Assembly (NCBI GenBank): GCA_026545225.1
Contig: CM048847.1
Span: 12,994,001-13,058,000 of the forward strand
DNA from: Cornus controversa
Lineage: Eukaryota > Streptophyta > Magnoliopsida > Cornales > Cornaceae
Length of the DNA stretch: 64,000 nucleotides
Direction: 5' to 3'
Both the position numbers and the translations under genes were made by a program. How positions within the stretch are numbered: the first letter of the stretch is position 1; the number at the start of each line of letters is the position of its first letter. The notes under the pieces are model-generated. The model was not told where the DNA came from, did not search any database, and saw nothing but the letters and a program-made list of their open reading frames with translations. This document shows, piece after piece, positions 22,936 to 33,078 of this stretch.

Positions 22936-24216
22936 CTTAAGGCACATTAGAAGGATTGTAGCTTATAATTTTGAAAAGTGAAATTGTGTGAGCATGGTGG
23001 TTGATTTGGAAACCTAGGTAGAGGTGTGACCATGTTTAGCTTTGGAGTGTTTAAAATGCACTATTTGTATTTGACTCTAGTGGAATGAGTTAGGTGTTGT
23101 GAGTGTAACGCCTTGTAATGTATGGAGTTATGAAGTTATGATCTCTATTCATGTTATAACGTCATACAAATGATTCTAGGGGCTTGGAATGTGGATGGAT
23201 GTAAATGGAAAATGATTGGGGGTATTTGAGAAGGATTGGTATAAATGTATGCTTTGATACACATTCCTAAAATTTATGATTCAGGTTAAGTAGAGGTTGT
23301 CTTACCTTTTCAATGTGTTAAAAGGTTGTGTGAAATAAGCCAAAGGGCTTAGGAGGTTAGTGGAGGAAATCTTGTTCAAAATGTATGTTTTGGGTCTCGT
23401 TTATGACATGTATGAACCATTGCATCTATGAGTGATGAATGCATGATTTTCTTTAAGTTTTAAACAAGTTTAAGCTTGGGTATGAGTTGGTAAATTGATG
23501 GAATGCATTGAGGCTTGAATTATACTAGTTTTGGGCAGTTTTTAGACTTTCGGTCGCCTCATCTCTGTAGCAGCCGACCAAAATTACGAGATCCCAAACT
23601 TTTACATTTTGGGTACCTGTTTTAGAGGACTAGATAGTGGTTTCAACCGACCGAATGCTCCCTTTAGGCTATCCAAAAAAACTTCCAGCCGACCGACCAA
23701 ACTAGACAGAATGGGATTAATTAGTCCTAGGTTTCAGCCGATCGGAGGGTGACACCAGCCTACTGAAACTGGTCTGGGAGGGAAATTCAGTGTTTTAAAA
23801 TAAGGAAGGAGACATAGATTGGTATGGATTCATTGGGATGAATTGTGAAGGACACACGCGTATGTAGTGGCATATGTAAGGCAGATTCTGTGATTGTGAT
23901 ATTTTTAAAAATAATCGTTGTGATTGGTAAAAGGCACGTGAACATGTTGATAATGACATGTGGTCTGGAATAGGAGTGAACGTGTATGGATGTATAGCCT
24001 AATATAAGGTCCATTGAGGTGAATGGTGATGAGCTTACGTTTGTGTATTGTGTAAGTATGATTAGCTTTTGTGGTTATATAGTTTTGGAATGAGTCTTGA
24101 GATTTGGAGTGGTGACGTGAAACCTTCGGTTGCCGGGAGCTGGGAATTCGGGAATGGCATTGAGTATGCAAATTCTGACGACGAATTTTCTTTGAAGGTG
24201 GGGAGGTTGTAAGGGC
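22936..24216 (+). other. Untranslated remnant upstream of a polypurine tract
   Basis: No reading frame of note. It includes CAGCCGACCGA-type motifs at about 23,570-23,760 and ends in the purine-rich GAAGGTGGGGAGGT just before TGTAAGGGCC. That looks like a polypurine tract followed by a 3' LTR start, so this is probably the 3' untranslated part of the decayed element whose protease lies at 22,590. Confidence 0.45.
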
Positions 24217-24440
24217 CGGTTTATTTTTTACTGGATAATTTTTTTTATTATCCAATGGAGGGTATAAATAAATATATGATTATATATATAATGGATATAT
24301 AATAATTATATATAGATGGAGATGTGTGTATATATATATATATATATATAAATATGTTGTATATATATAATAGTGTGTAGATCAGAATTGGTGAAAGGAA
24401 GATGTGGAGGAAAATGATGGAAGAAAAAGGATTAGGAGAT
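24217..24440 (+). repeat. Start of a degenerate LTR hosting later insertions
   Basis: TGTAAGGGCCGG follows a polypurine-like tract. After removing the nested Pack-MULE (with TSD) the sequence continues at 28,920-29,533, and after removing the copia element it continues from 57,216. GGCCGAC motifs at 29,455-29,490 echo those at 23,570-23,760. The other end of this LTR is not identified. Rich in TA repeats at 24,275-24,370. Confidence 0.5.
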
Positions 24441-24449
24441 ATTTTTTTG

Positions 24450-24629
24450 GACAATACTCACCTACTCACCAGTGAGCAGGTGCTATCTACTGACCACTAA
24501 TGTGGTACAATCTTATATCAACACGTCACTTTTAGTTATTAATAAAAAAATTAAAAAAAAAAGAATAGAAGTTGGATCAACCCATTTCTTTCGAGTCTTT
24601 ATATATATATTATACATCATCAATTTCCA
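24450..24629 (+). repeat. Left terminal inverted repeat of the Pack-MULE
   Basis: Pairs with 28,722-28,910. The inner limit falls in TTATACATCATCAATTTCC, matching TATACACCTTCAATTTCC in the other arm. The arms are diverged, with many substitutions and a TA/CA microsatellite in the right arm. Confidence 0.9.
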
Positions 24630-24784
24630 CCGTCACTGGAGATCTTTTGCCAGCACCCATTGTCATCATCCGATTTAATTAACTAGCAACACAAGTCACA
24701 CAACCCATGGTCCAAAACCAAAACATAATAGCACCACTTGCTCTTCATCTCTTAGAAAGAAAGAATAAGAAAAAAAAACCCACC

Positions 24785-25005
24785 ATGGCTTCCCCTTCTT
24801 TCCTCTACTTTCTCTCTCTTTTATCTCTTCGTCGCCCTCCACCATTACCATCCCTCCACCAAAGACTCACCCATCTAGTATTCACTTCCTTAACCAGAGC
24901 CCACACCTAAAAAAAAACCCAAATCTTTCTCTCTCTACAACCTCTCTCTTCTCTCACAGCTACGGTAACCATGGAGGTTACTCTATTTCACTCAGCTTTG
25001 GCACA
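24785..25005 (+). pseudogene. Captured aspartyl protease, N-terminal part
   Basis: ATG at 24,785 opens MASPSFLYFLSLLSLRRPPP, a signal-peptide-like start. A frameshift follows, then in another frame STTSLFSHSYGNHGGYSISL SFGT, which matches the pre-active-site region of nepenthesin-like plant A1 proteases, where YGGYS.SLSFGTPPQ is typical. The frame stops where the chromovirus begins (25,006) and resumes exactly after it at 28,092. Both parts lie between the MULE inverted repeats, so the fragment was captured before the retrotransposon arrived. Confidence 0.82.
25001..25005. repeat. Target-site duplication of the chromovirus (left copy)
   Basis: GCACA here and at 28,092-28,096. Removing the insert and one copy restores the protease reading SFGT-PPE. 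Confidence 0.93.
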
Positions 25006-25615
25006 TGACGTCGGATAGAATAGTGATTATTCTGTAGGTTACTGTCAATAGGTAATTCACAGGGAAGAACACAAAAGAATCGCCCAAAACACAGAGAAAA
25101 AATCCTCTGGTATTCAATTCAATATTATCAAAATCAAAGTCACCTCAATATCAGCCCACAACCCGGGCTATATAGCTAAACAAAAGGTCATTATCAAAAT
25201 TTTACCAAAAATAGCAAAATTCAAATAATCATGCCAAAAGGAAATACGTAATAAAAGAAGTACTCTGCTAAAAATCTAGCCCAAATCGGGTTCAGAATCA
25301 CTTGCCAAACGACAAAAGAAATATTACCATAAATAAAAAAAATAACTAAAAATGGGGATTTGAAAGGAAAAATACTGGATTTTGACATCCAAAATGACAT
25401 GCACAGAGCGTAGCTAGGTGTCCATAATGTGAGCACCAAAGAGAGCTTTCTGAATTGTGGTCATAATGGCGATTCTGATATCCGTAGCCAAAGTTATGAC
25501 AAAAATACCGAAACGCACCCAAAACTGCCCAAATTAGGAAAAAGATCACAATTTCCTGCCATCTTTGCACTGATCTAACAACTCAGCATCCTTTGACTCG
25601 GATCCTCCTGCATTA
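25006..25615 (-). repeat. 3' LTR of the chromovirus
   Basis: Direct repeat of 27,531-28,091 (shared from CCTCTGGTATTCAATTCAAT onward). The integrase frame continues into it, ending near 25,546 with SESKDAELLDQCKDGRKL; the other LTR encodes a similar peptide (SELEDAKLSDS...DQYKDGRKS). So the LTR contains the end of pol. Confidence 0.85.
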
Positions 25616-26796
25616 GTCACCCCAGGTTGGAAAGAACTCATCCTCGAGTTCACAATAGCTTCATCGGAATCCATAAAATAAGGACTCAGGTGTTTCACAT
25701 TAAAGACATCAGAAGTCCTCAAATGACTGGGGAGGCACAGTCTATAGGCGTTATCATTGATCTTTTGCAAGATCTCACATGGACCAATCTTCCATTCCTT
25801 AAGCTTATTATACTCTCCAACAGGAAAACGATCATGAGTTAATACCGCCCAAACAAAATCACCAACATCAAAAAGTACCTGACGACGGTGGTTGTCAGCC
25901 TGAACTTTGTACTTGGCATTACTCTCATGAATGGCCAGCTTGACCTACTCATGGATACCTCGAAGATGTTCTGCCATCTCATATGCCTTGCGATTGAAAC
26001 GGTCCACACGTGGAATAGAGGCTAAGTCAAGCACCCCGGATAGATTTTGACCATAGACAATCTCAAATGGGCTCATTCCTGTTGTTCTATTCTTTGACCT
26101 GTTATAGGCAAATTCTGCTTGAGGTAATACCAAATTCCACTGCTTCGGTTTAGTTCCTGCCAAACTCCTCAAAAGGTTCCCCAAACTCCGGTTCACCACC
26201 TCGGTCTGACCATCTGTCTAGGGATGGTAGACGCTGCTAAAATTCAACTTCGTCCCCAATTTCTCCCATAGACTCCTCCAGAATTGACTCATGAACTTGG
26301 TGTCTCGATCTGAGGTAATGGATTGGGGAACACCATGTAAACGCGCAATCTCCTTGAAGTAAAGATGGGCGACTCGGGCAGCATCCATTGTTTTCCTGCA
26401 AGCTACAAAATGGGCCATTTTGGAAAACCTTTCAACCACAACCCAAATAGAATTCATGGCCCGTTGGGTACGGGGTAAACCCAACACAAAGTCCATACTA
26501 ACATCAAGCCAAGGGGCTTCAAGTACCAGTAAAGGTGTGTACAGGCCCCATTAGTGAGAACTCCCTTGGATTGTTGACACACATAACAACGCTCCACATA
26601 ATGGGCCACGTCACTGGTCAATTGGGCCAATAATAGTTGGAAGAGATCAAAACCAATGTCTTATCTCACCCAAAATGACCCTCGTTATGAAGTTCACTAA
26701 TAATATGTTGCCTTAGTGAACAATCTGGAATGCACAACTATAATCCATGAAACAGATAACCATTATGCAAAATAAAGTCATGTCGTTGACCATCAG
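25616..26796 (-). pseudogene. Chromovirus integrase
   Basis: The zinc finger survives in part (CYVCQQSKG, near 26,570). The core has [13 protein letters not shown] (first Asp), [15 protein letters not shown] (second Asp) and a NRS context after the Glu. VFNVKHLSPYF is the C-terminal motif found before the chromodomain or CR motif in chromoviruses. Stops at about 26,200 and 26,500 and frameshifts in the finger make it non-functional. No chromodomain is recognisable after SPYF. Confidence 0.85.
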
Positions 26797-27330
26797 TTAC
26801 CTCCTGAATGAAGGATCTGTAACATACATATCAGAGAATGCCTCAAATCCTGTAACTCTAGTGCTCATGGTGGTGAGGATCAACGTACGACAGCTTAGTG
26901 CATCTGCAACACAGTTCAGACTCCCTGCTTGGTGCCTCAGTGCAAATGTGAACTCCTGCAAGTACGCCACCCACTTGGCATGCCGTCTACTCAGCTTATG
27001 TTGGCCATTGATATACTTCAAGGCCTTATGATCAGTGAGAAGAATGAACTCCCTCTGTATTAGGTAGTGACGCCAATGCTTCAGGGACCGAACGATGGCA
27101 TAAAATTCCAGATCATTGGTGGAATAATTCTTCTTTGATCCTGATAGCTTCTCACTGAAAAAGGCTATTGGGCACCCTTCCTGACTCAGAAAACTACCAA
27201 TGCCAACCCCAGATGCATCACAGTTTACCTCAAACACCTTTTCAAAATCAGGAAGTGCCAACACTGGTGCTTCTGTCATCTTTTGCTTGACCAGGCAAAA
27301 ACTGGCTTCTGCCTCCTCGGACTAATGGAA
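26797..27330 (-). pseudogene. Chromovirus RNase H and RT end
   Basis: MTEAPVLALPDFEKVFEVNC is the RT-RNase H boundary, DASGVGIGSFLSQEG holds the first RNase H Asp, and ILLTDHKALKYINGQHKL and VADALSCR hold the later ones. An unbroken 160-residue stretch, the best-preserved part of this element. RT motifs expected just upstream are missing; instead an inverted fragment follows at 27,341-27,530. Confidence 0.88.
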
Positions 27331-27340
27331 ATCACGTCCC

Positions 27341-27530
27341 TTGAGACACTCTATGACAGGAGCAATCAGAGTGCTGAAGTTTCATGAGGAAATTTGTCGG
27401 GTTTACTTCGATGGCATCCTTATCTATAGCCCGACATGGACGTCACACTTTGATCACCTTCGTGCCAATTTTGATATGTTGAGGATAGAGCACCTATTCG
27501 TCAACCAGAAGAAGTGTTCTTTCTTCACTA
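27341..27530 (+). pseudogene. Inverted RT fragment in the chromovirus
   Basis: On the plus strand RVYFDGILIYSPTWTSHFDH and LFVNQKKCSFFT are the RT catalytic region of a chromovirus, with the YFDD box changed to YFDG. It lies opposite to the RNase H and integrase of the same element and is fused at 27,531 to the truncated LTR. Either an internal inversion or self-priming/template switching during reverse transcription could have made it. Confidence 0.82.
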
Positions 27531-28091
27531 CAGAGAAAACCCTCTGGTATTCAATTCAATATTATCAAAATCAAAGTCACCTTAATATCAGCCCACAAGC
27601 CGGGCCATATAGCTAAAAAAAGGTCATTATCAGAATTTTACCAAAAATAGCAAAATCCCAATAATCATGCCAAAAGAAAATACATAATAAAAGAAGTACT
27701 CTGCTAAAAATCTAGCCCAAATCGAGTTCAAAATCACTTCCTAAATGACAAAAGAAATATTACCATAAATGAAAAAAAATAACTAAAAATGGGGATTTAA
27801 AAGGGAAAATAGTAGATTTTGATATCGAAAAAGACATGCACCAAGTGTAGCTAGGTGGCCATGACGTGCGCGTTGAAGAGAGCTTTTCGAATTGTGGTCA
27901 TAATAGCGATTCTGATACCCATAACCAAAGTTATGGCCAAAATACCGAAATGCACCCAAAACTGCATCAATTAGGAAAAAGATCACGATTTCCTACCATC
28001 TTTGTACTGATCTGCCAACTCATAGTAACTCAACGCCATCAACGTGCTATCTGACAACTTAGCATCCTCTAACTCAGATCCTCTTACATCA
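27531..28091 (-). repeat. 5' LTR of the chromovirus, truncated inward
   Basis: Matches 25,091-25,615 and has extra bases (about 28,020-28,055) missing from the left copy. Ends CTTACATCA next to the TSD. No primer binding site remains because its inner end is deleted. Confidence 0.82.
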
Positions 28092-28615
28092 GCACACCAC
28101 CCGAAACCATACCTTTCGTAATGGATATCGGAAGTGATTTCGTTTGGTTCCTCTTTACTCACTGTTATCTATGCAAAAACTGTTCTTTTTCAATCGCTAA
28201 CCCACCAATTACTCCTTTTATCCACAAATTGTCATTGTCCTCCAAAATTCTTGGATTCACAACACTAATACTCGATCTCGATGCGAAGATTGCGAACACA
28301 ATTCCAATTTAAGAAATTGTATCGAGATCTGCCTGCCGTACTTGATTCTCTACATTTCGGACACCACCGGTGGTATCACATTTGTCGAAACCCTAGATTT
28401 GCCAGGGAAAATGGTGCCTGACTTCTTTGTCAGCTGTTCTTTTTTCCCGTCAACCAGCTGGAATTGTCGGCTTTAGGCGTGGCTTGTTGTCACTATCGAG
28501 TCAACTTAGCCTCAAGAAGTTCTCTTATTGCCTACTCTCTCACAAATTAGACAATACCAGTGAAAGCAACTTGCCTGTGTTAGACACTGAATTGTGGTTT
28601 CTGCCTTGCTAATTA
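28092..28615 (+). pseudogene. Captured aspartyl protease, catalytic part
   Basis: Continues the N-terminal part after the chromovirus: TPPETIPFVMDIGSDFVWF has the first catalytic Asp, with the usual DTGS changed to DIGS (Thr to Ile, a C-to-T change). CKNCSFS and LSSKILG follow as in nepenthesin-like proteases (insert region with Cys residues). After stops and frameshifts PAGIVGFRRGLLSLSSQL and KKFSYCLLSHK match the conserved PAGI.GFGRG and FSYCL motifs. The second catalytic Asp region is absent. The closest family I recognise is the At4g16563-type; symbol not assigned. Confidence 0.82.
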
Positions 28616-28721
28616 ATTTGATTCATAATCATCCATCCATCATCAGTAGTCCAGGAGATTGGAATTAATTTAAAAAAAGTGAGAAATCGACACTAATAGC
28701 TTGCCTGTTGTAATCAAGGTT

Positions 28722-28910
28722 TAGGAAATTGAAGGTGTATAATATATATATGTGTGTGTGTATATATATATAAAGAATCCGAATAAATGAATTGATCCAA
28801 CTTTCATTCTTTTCAAAACTTAATGTGACGTGTCGATATAAGATTGGATCACATCGGTGGTCAGTAGATAGCACCTATTCACTTCACTAATAAGTGGATA
28901 AGTATTGTTC
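28722..28910 (+). repeat. Right terminal inverted repeat of the Pack-MULE
   Basis: Reverse complement starts GAACAATACTTATCC and shares several blocks of 10-20 bp with the left arm. Followed by TSD TATTTTTTT at 28,911-28,919. Confidence 0.9.
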
Positions 28911-28919
28911 TATTTTTTT

Positions 28920-29533
28920 TTATTTATAAGGATGGAACAAGCAGTGTCAACTGATAAGTAAATAAGATTTCTACAAAGAGAAGAGAAAGAAGAGAGATGG
29001 AGAAAGAGAAAAGTTGAGAGTTTTAGAGAGAGGAAGTTCTAGAGAGAGAAAGAGAGGAGCCGAGAGCCAGAGCCCGGTTTGCATGGTTGTTCGTGGGTCT
29101 GTCCATGGTTGGAGGTGGTCGTGAGTTTGGGTTGATTCTCTATAAGGTGGCAGGTGGTGGTTGGACTGTTGGGTTCGGCTAATGGGTTTTCTTCGGCTGG
29201 TGGTACATGGTGCACCGGACATGGATTCCGGCAGTGAGTTTCAGGTTGGGGATGAAGTGTTTGATTTGTGCTTGAAGGAGATGAAAATGGTGGAGTTGTG
29301 GGTTTGGTTGTTACTGTTCATGGTAGCTTGAGAGCTTGGTCGTGGTTGCGATGATGAATGGCATTTGGTGTAGCTTGAGGTTGAAGATGATGGTTCTGGT
29401 GGATGACGGCGGCTGTTCTGGTGCCCCCATTTCAGACGGTCGATGGAATTTTTCGGCCGGCTGAATACATCATTTCGGCCGACTAGAGCTATTCTCTAGT
29501 TGGTCGATAGTATGGTCTGTCTTGGTGAGCTTT
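28920..29533 (+). other. Continuation of the degenerate LTR, between nested insertions
   Basis: GA-rich (28,970-29,060) then G/T-rich sequence with a GGCCGACT-type block at 29,430-29,500. No gene. It links the LTR-like start at 24,217 with sequence from 57,216. Ends with GCTTT (29,529-29,533), the copia TSD. Confidence 0.45.
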
Positions 29534-29806
29534 TGTTGAAGAATGATTCAAAGTTAGACTTGGTCTTATTAGTTTGTTAGTGGTGTCAGTAGAGTCCACA
29601 TTTCTCTCATTTAGTTAGTCAAATAAGGAGCCATTATTGTTGTTAGTGGCTGTAGTGGTTGAGTTAAACTTGGCTAATTTGTTTTTGATTATAAGCCTAT
29701 AAATAGGCATGTTTGCTTTAGTAGTTGTATGCAATAAAGACTAGCAAGTCTTTAGACTTGCTTAGGTGAGCCTCTGTTTTCATCTTTAAGCCTCTGTTAT
29801 CTAACA
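29534..29806 (+). repeat. 5' LTR of the copia element
   Basis: 273 bp, TGTTGAAGAATG to CTAACA. Contains the TATA-like CCTATAAATAGG (about 29,695) and the AATAAAG polyadenylation-like signal (about 29,733). The 3' LTR is 50 bp longer because of an internal tandem duplication. Confidence 0.95.
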
Positions 29807-29809
29807 AAT

Positions 29810-29822
29810 TTGGTACCAAAGC
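29810..29822 (+). promoter_or_regulatory. Primer binding site of the copia element
   Basis: TTGGTACCAAAGC lies three bases after the LTR. It matches the usual plant copia site TGGTATCAGAGC (initiator tRNA-Met) except for two transitions. Confidence 0.75.
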
Positions 29823-29867
29823 CTGGATAAACAAGTGAGTTGAGTGAAACACCTGAGAGAAAAATCA

Positions 29868-30790
29868 TGGCTACCAATGGCATTACAATGAGTGCTGCAC
29901 AACTACTAATTCCTATCTTTAAGGGAGAAGGCTATGAATTCTGGAGCATCAGAATGCAAACTCTACTCAAATCTCAAGATTTGTGGGACTTGGTAGAACA
30001 CGGCTATGCAGATCCTGATGAAGAAATCATATTGAAGGATAACAAAAAGAAAGATTCCAAGTCGTTAGTGATCATTCAGCAAGCTATTCATGATAGTGAC
30101 TTCATCGAAGCAAATTTGGTCAATTCTGTAGAAGGAGTTTCAAGGTGATTCAAAAGTGATTGTGGTAAGATTGCAATTACTTCGACGTGACTTTGAAACC
30201 TTGTGCATGAATAGTGGAGAATCAATTCAAGATTTTTTTTTAAGAGTCATGACAATAGTTAGTCAAATGAGGTCATATGGAGAAAATATTTCTGATCAAA
30301 CAATTGTTGCAAAGGTATTAAGAAGTCTGACTCCAAAATTTGATCATTTAGTTGCTGCAATAGAAAAATCTAAGGACTTGCCAATTTTTTCCTTTGATGA
30401 ACTAATGGGGTCTTTGCAAGCTCATGAGTCAAGAATTAATAGATCACTTGAAAAGAATGAAGAAAAGGCATTTCAAGTGAAGGAGGCAGTCATCAAAGCT
30501 AGAGAAGTTTAAAGTTCATCAAGTCGTGGCCGTGGAAGAGGAGGATTCCGTGGTTGTGGTTATGGCCGTGGAAGAGGACGAGGTAGAGGTCGATTTGACG
30601 GGCAACAACGGCAATCTGGTGAGCAAAAAAATTCCAAGAATGGCGTTCAATGTTATCATTGCAAGAGATATGGTCGTATAAAAGCTGATTGTTGGTACAA
30701 AGATCAACAAGTGAATTATGCAGCAGAGAATGGAGAAGAAAGTAAGCTTTTTATGGCTCATTTTGATACTAACAAGACGTCAAGCGGTGT
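29868..30790 (+). pseudogene. Copia gag
   Basis: IPIFKGEGYEFWSIRMQTLL is the plant copia gag N-terminus. After a frameshift at about 30,146 the capsid-like part LLRRDFETLCMNSGESIQDF continues. An Arg/Gly-rich segment (30,525-30,610) precedes a zinc knuckle CYHCKRYGRIKADC, whose expected His (YGH) is Arg. A stop at 30,510 interrupts the frame. Residues 30,697-30,737 are the source of the 41-bp filler found at 36,333. Confidence 0.87.
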
Positions 30791-31918
30791 GTGGTTTGTA
30801 GATAACGGCTGTTCCAATCATATGACAGGCACGAAATCCATATTTAAGGAAATGATGAAACACAAAAGATAAAGGTGCAACTTGGAAATGGCAAGGAAAT
30901 GCAAGTTGAAGGAAAAGGTACAGTGGGCATTGAAACTAGCCATGGTAAAGTAAAACTCTTGCACAATGTTCAATTTGTACCTGATTTGGGATATAATTTG
31001 CTGAGTGTTGGACAACTAATGGCTGGTGGATATTCAATCTCATTTGATAATGGTGCATGTGTTATTAAAGACAAGTAATGAGGCCAAACGATGATCAATA
31101 TCAATATGACTCAAAACAAAATGTTCCCATTAGAAGTCTCAAATATGGGAAATTTTGTTCTTGCTGCTGGTGGAAAAGAAGACTCAAAGTTATGACATTT
31201 GAGGTACGGACATCTAAACATTAAAGGCCTGAAATTGCTAAGTGAAAAAGGTATGGTTCTTGGACTACCAAAAATTGGCTCTCTTGAATTATGTGAAGGG
31301 TGCATATATGGAAAACAAATTAAAAATCATTTCCAGTTGGAAAGGCTTGGAGAGCTTCAAAATGTCTTGAATTAATACAAGCTGATCTATGTGGGCCTAT
31401 GCAAACTAAGTCATTTGCTAGAAGTCGTTATTTCTTGCTATTTACTGGTGATTGTAGTCGTATGAGTTGGGTTTATTTTTTGGAAAATAAGTCAGAAACA
31501 TTTGAGAAGTTCAGATAATTCAAAGCTATGGTTGAGAAATAATATGGATCATACATCAAAGTTCTCTATACTGATAGAGGTGGAGAGTTCTTGTCCAAAG
31601 AATTTGATTTTTTTTCTAAAACAAATGGCATTTATAGGGAGTTGACAGCTCCTTACACTCTGGAGCAAAACAGCGTTGCTGAGTGGAAGAATCGGACAGT
31701 TGTGGAGATGGCTAGAAGCATGTTACAAGCAAAGGGGCTTTCAAATCAATTTTGGGCTAAAGCTGTGGCTACATCATTCTATTTATTGAACCTCTCTCCC
31801 ACAAGGGCTGTCCTGAATCAAACTCCATTTGAAGCTTGGCGTGGCACAAAACCATCTGTAAGCCATTTAAGGGTCTTTTGGGTGTATTGCTTAAACTTTG
31901 ATAAATTCTCATTTTCGT
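30791..31918 (+). pseudogene. Copia protease and integrase
   Basis: Protease: VWFVDNGCSNHMTGTKSIF has the active-site Asp with Ser changed to Asn. GNGKEMQVEGKGTVGIETSH follows. Integrase: LIQADLCGPM (first Asp), VLYTDRGGEFLSKEF (second Asp) and NSVAEWKNRTVVEM (Glu) keep the DDE triad. The zinc finger is damaged and stops occur at about 31,076, 31,372, 31,516 and 31,541. Strand and order are typical of copia, with integrase before RT. Confidence 0.87.
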
Positions 31919-32281
31919 AATAAATTTGATGAAAAATCTAAAAAATATAATTTTGTTGGTTATTGTACACAATCCAAAGCATATAGATTATATAACCCTT
32001 GTAGTGGCAAGCTTATAATAAGAAGGGATGTAGTATTTGATGAAAATGCAAGCTGGGATTGGTGTGGAAGTGATGAGAAGATGCAACATCAGATTCCTAT
32101 ATCCAATGAAATCTCCCCAGATGAAAGTCAAGTGCTGACTCCTACAAATTCACCAGTTGGTTCCTCTATGACGTCACCAAGTTCATCAGCCTCAGCATCA
32201 CCAAGCTCTTCATCCACAACTCCTAGCCAAAACTCTTCATTCACTCCTGGAGAGTTTTCGGACAAGACTCCACCAAAGTAG
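31919..32281 (+). pseudogene. Copia integrase C-terminus and linker
   Basis: KFDEKSKKYNFVGYCTQSKA and YRLYNPCSGKLIIRRDVVFD are the conserved integrase tail (GY...KAYRLY, RDV.F.E). A Ser/Pro/Thr-rich linker (32,120-32,270) and a stop at 32,279 lead to RT. A frameshift at about 31,917 separates this from the core. Confidence 0.83.
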
Positions 32282-32567
32282 TTTAGATCCTTGAGAGACA
32301 TATATGAGTCTTGTCAATTTTCTTTTTCTGTTTTAGATCCTATTACCTATGAAGAAGCAGCTGCAAAAGAAGAATGGCAAAGAGCAATGATGGAAGAATT
32401 GATAGCAATTGAAAAAAATGGAACGTGGGAAATGGTGGACTTACCGGAAGGCAAAAATGTAATTGGCTTGAAGTGGGTATTCAAAACCAAATTTTGTGCA
32501 AAAGGAAGTGTACAAAAATACAAAGCTCGGCTTGTGGCAAAAGGATATGCACAGCAACATGGTATTG
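32282..32567 (+). pseudogene. Copia RT, first part
   Basis: EEWQRAMMEELIAIEKNGTW, LPEGKNVIGLKWVFKTKF and KARLVAKGYAQQHGI are the opening RT blocks of copia. The frame is broken exactly after HGI by the MITE-like insert and resumes at 33,079 with the expected FEETFSPVA. Confidence 0.9.
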
Positions 32568-33078
32568 CTAAGAAGCACGGACACAGACACGGGATACAGG
32601 TACAACACGATATGGATACGGCAAATCTCAAAAATGTAGGATACGGACACAGCAAGGATATATCAAATAAATAAATAAATAAAAATACAATATTATACAT
32701 AAAATATTAAGTGTTATTCTTCAACCATAAAATAAATATACTTAAAACTAATTTTGTTTTATTATAAAATGATCCTTATTTTTTAACCTATAAAGTTTTT
32801 AATATTACATCTTAACCCCATTTTATATAACAAAAAATTACAAATTTGTCCCAAAAAGTATCTTAAATGTATCCTTCCCGTATCCCAGCCGTATCCTAAA
32901 CGTATCCTGGCGTATCCCCGCGTATCCCAGCAGTATCCGATATTCAAAAAATAATTTTAAAAAATTGGATACTTCTTAGCCGTATTGGACACGTATCCTA
33001 CCGTATTCAGGCTATATCCGTATCGGATACATGTCCGATACAGCCACGGGTCTTCTTTAGTCTTATCTGTGCTACTTA
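32568..33078. mobile_element. MITE-like insertion in the copia RT
   Basis: The copia reading frame is contiguous when this stretch is removed. The ends show a short inverted repeat, TAAGAAGCAC on the left and GTGCTACTTA on the right (9 of 10 match). Both subterminal regions are full of GGATACGG/CCGTATCC motifs. No coding sequence and no convincing TSD. A related copy lies at 11,160-11,600. The superfamily is not assigned. Confidence 0.75.

Larger units (their letters stand above)
25006..28091 (-). mobile_element. CRM-like chromovirus (Ty3/gypsy), rearranged
   Basis: TG...CA ends (TGACGTCGG to CTTACATCA) with a 5-bp TSD GCACA (25,001-25,005 and 28,092-28,096). LTR copies are at 25,006-25,615 and 27,531-28,091. 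Integrase and RNase H lie on the minus strand, but gag, protease and most of RT are gone, and a short RT piece is in plus orientation. The integrase C-terminus runs into the 3' LTR, as described for CRM-type chromoviruses. The right LTR lacks about 85 bp at its inner end, where it meets the inverted RT fragment. Confidence 0.88.
24450..28910 (+). mobile_element. Pack-MULE carrying part of an aspartyl protease gene
   Basis: Long terminal inverted repeats of about 180-190 bp (24,450-24,629 and 28,722-28,910) start GGACAATACT and GAACAATACT. They share GGTGCTATCTACTGACCA, CAATCTTATATC, ACACGTCAC and GTTGGATCAA. A perfect 9-bp TSD TATTTTTTT lies at 24,441-24,449 and 28,911-28,919, as expected for Mutator-like elements. 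There is no transposase; inside is a plant A1 aspartyl protease fragment. A chromovirus inserted later at 25,006-28,091; without it the element would be about 1.4 kb. Confidence 0.92.

Noticed and set aside
24707-24910. Intact small secreted protein gene
   Set aside because: The signal-peptide-like frame is the start of the captured aspartyl protease fragment followed by a frameshift; not an independent gene.
25616-25780. Chromodomain after the chromovirus integrase
   Set aside because: The sequence after SPYF is short and shows none of the chromodomain aromatic residues.
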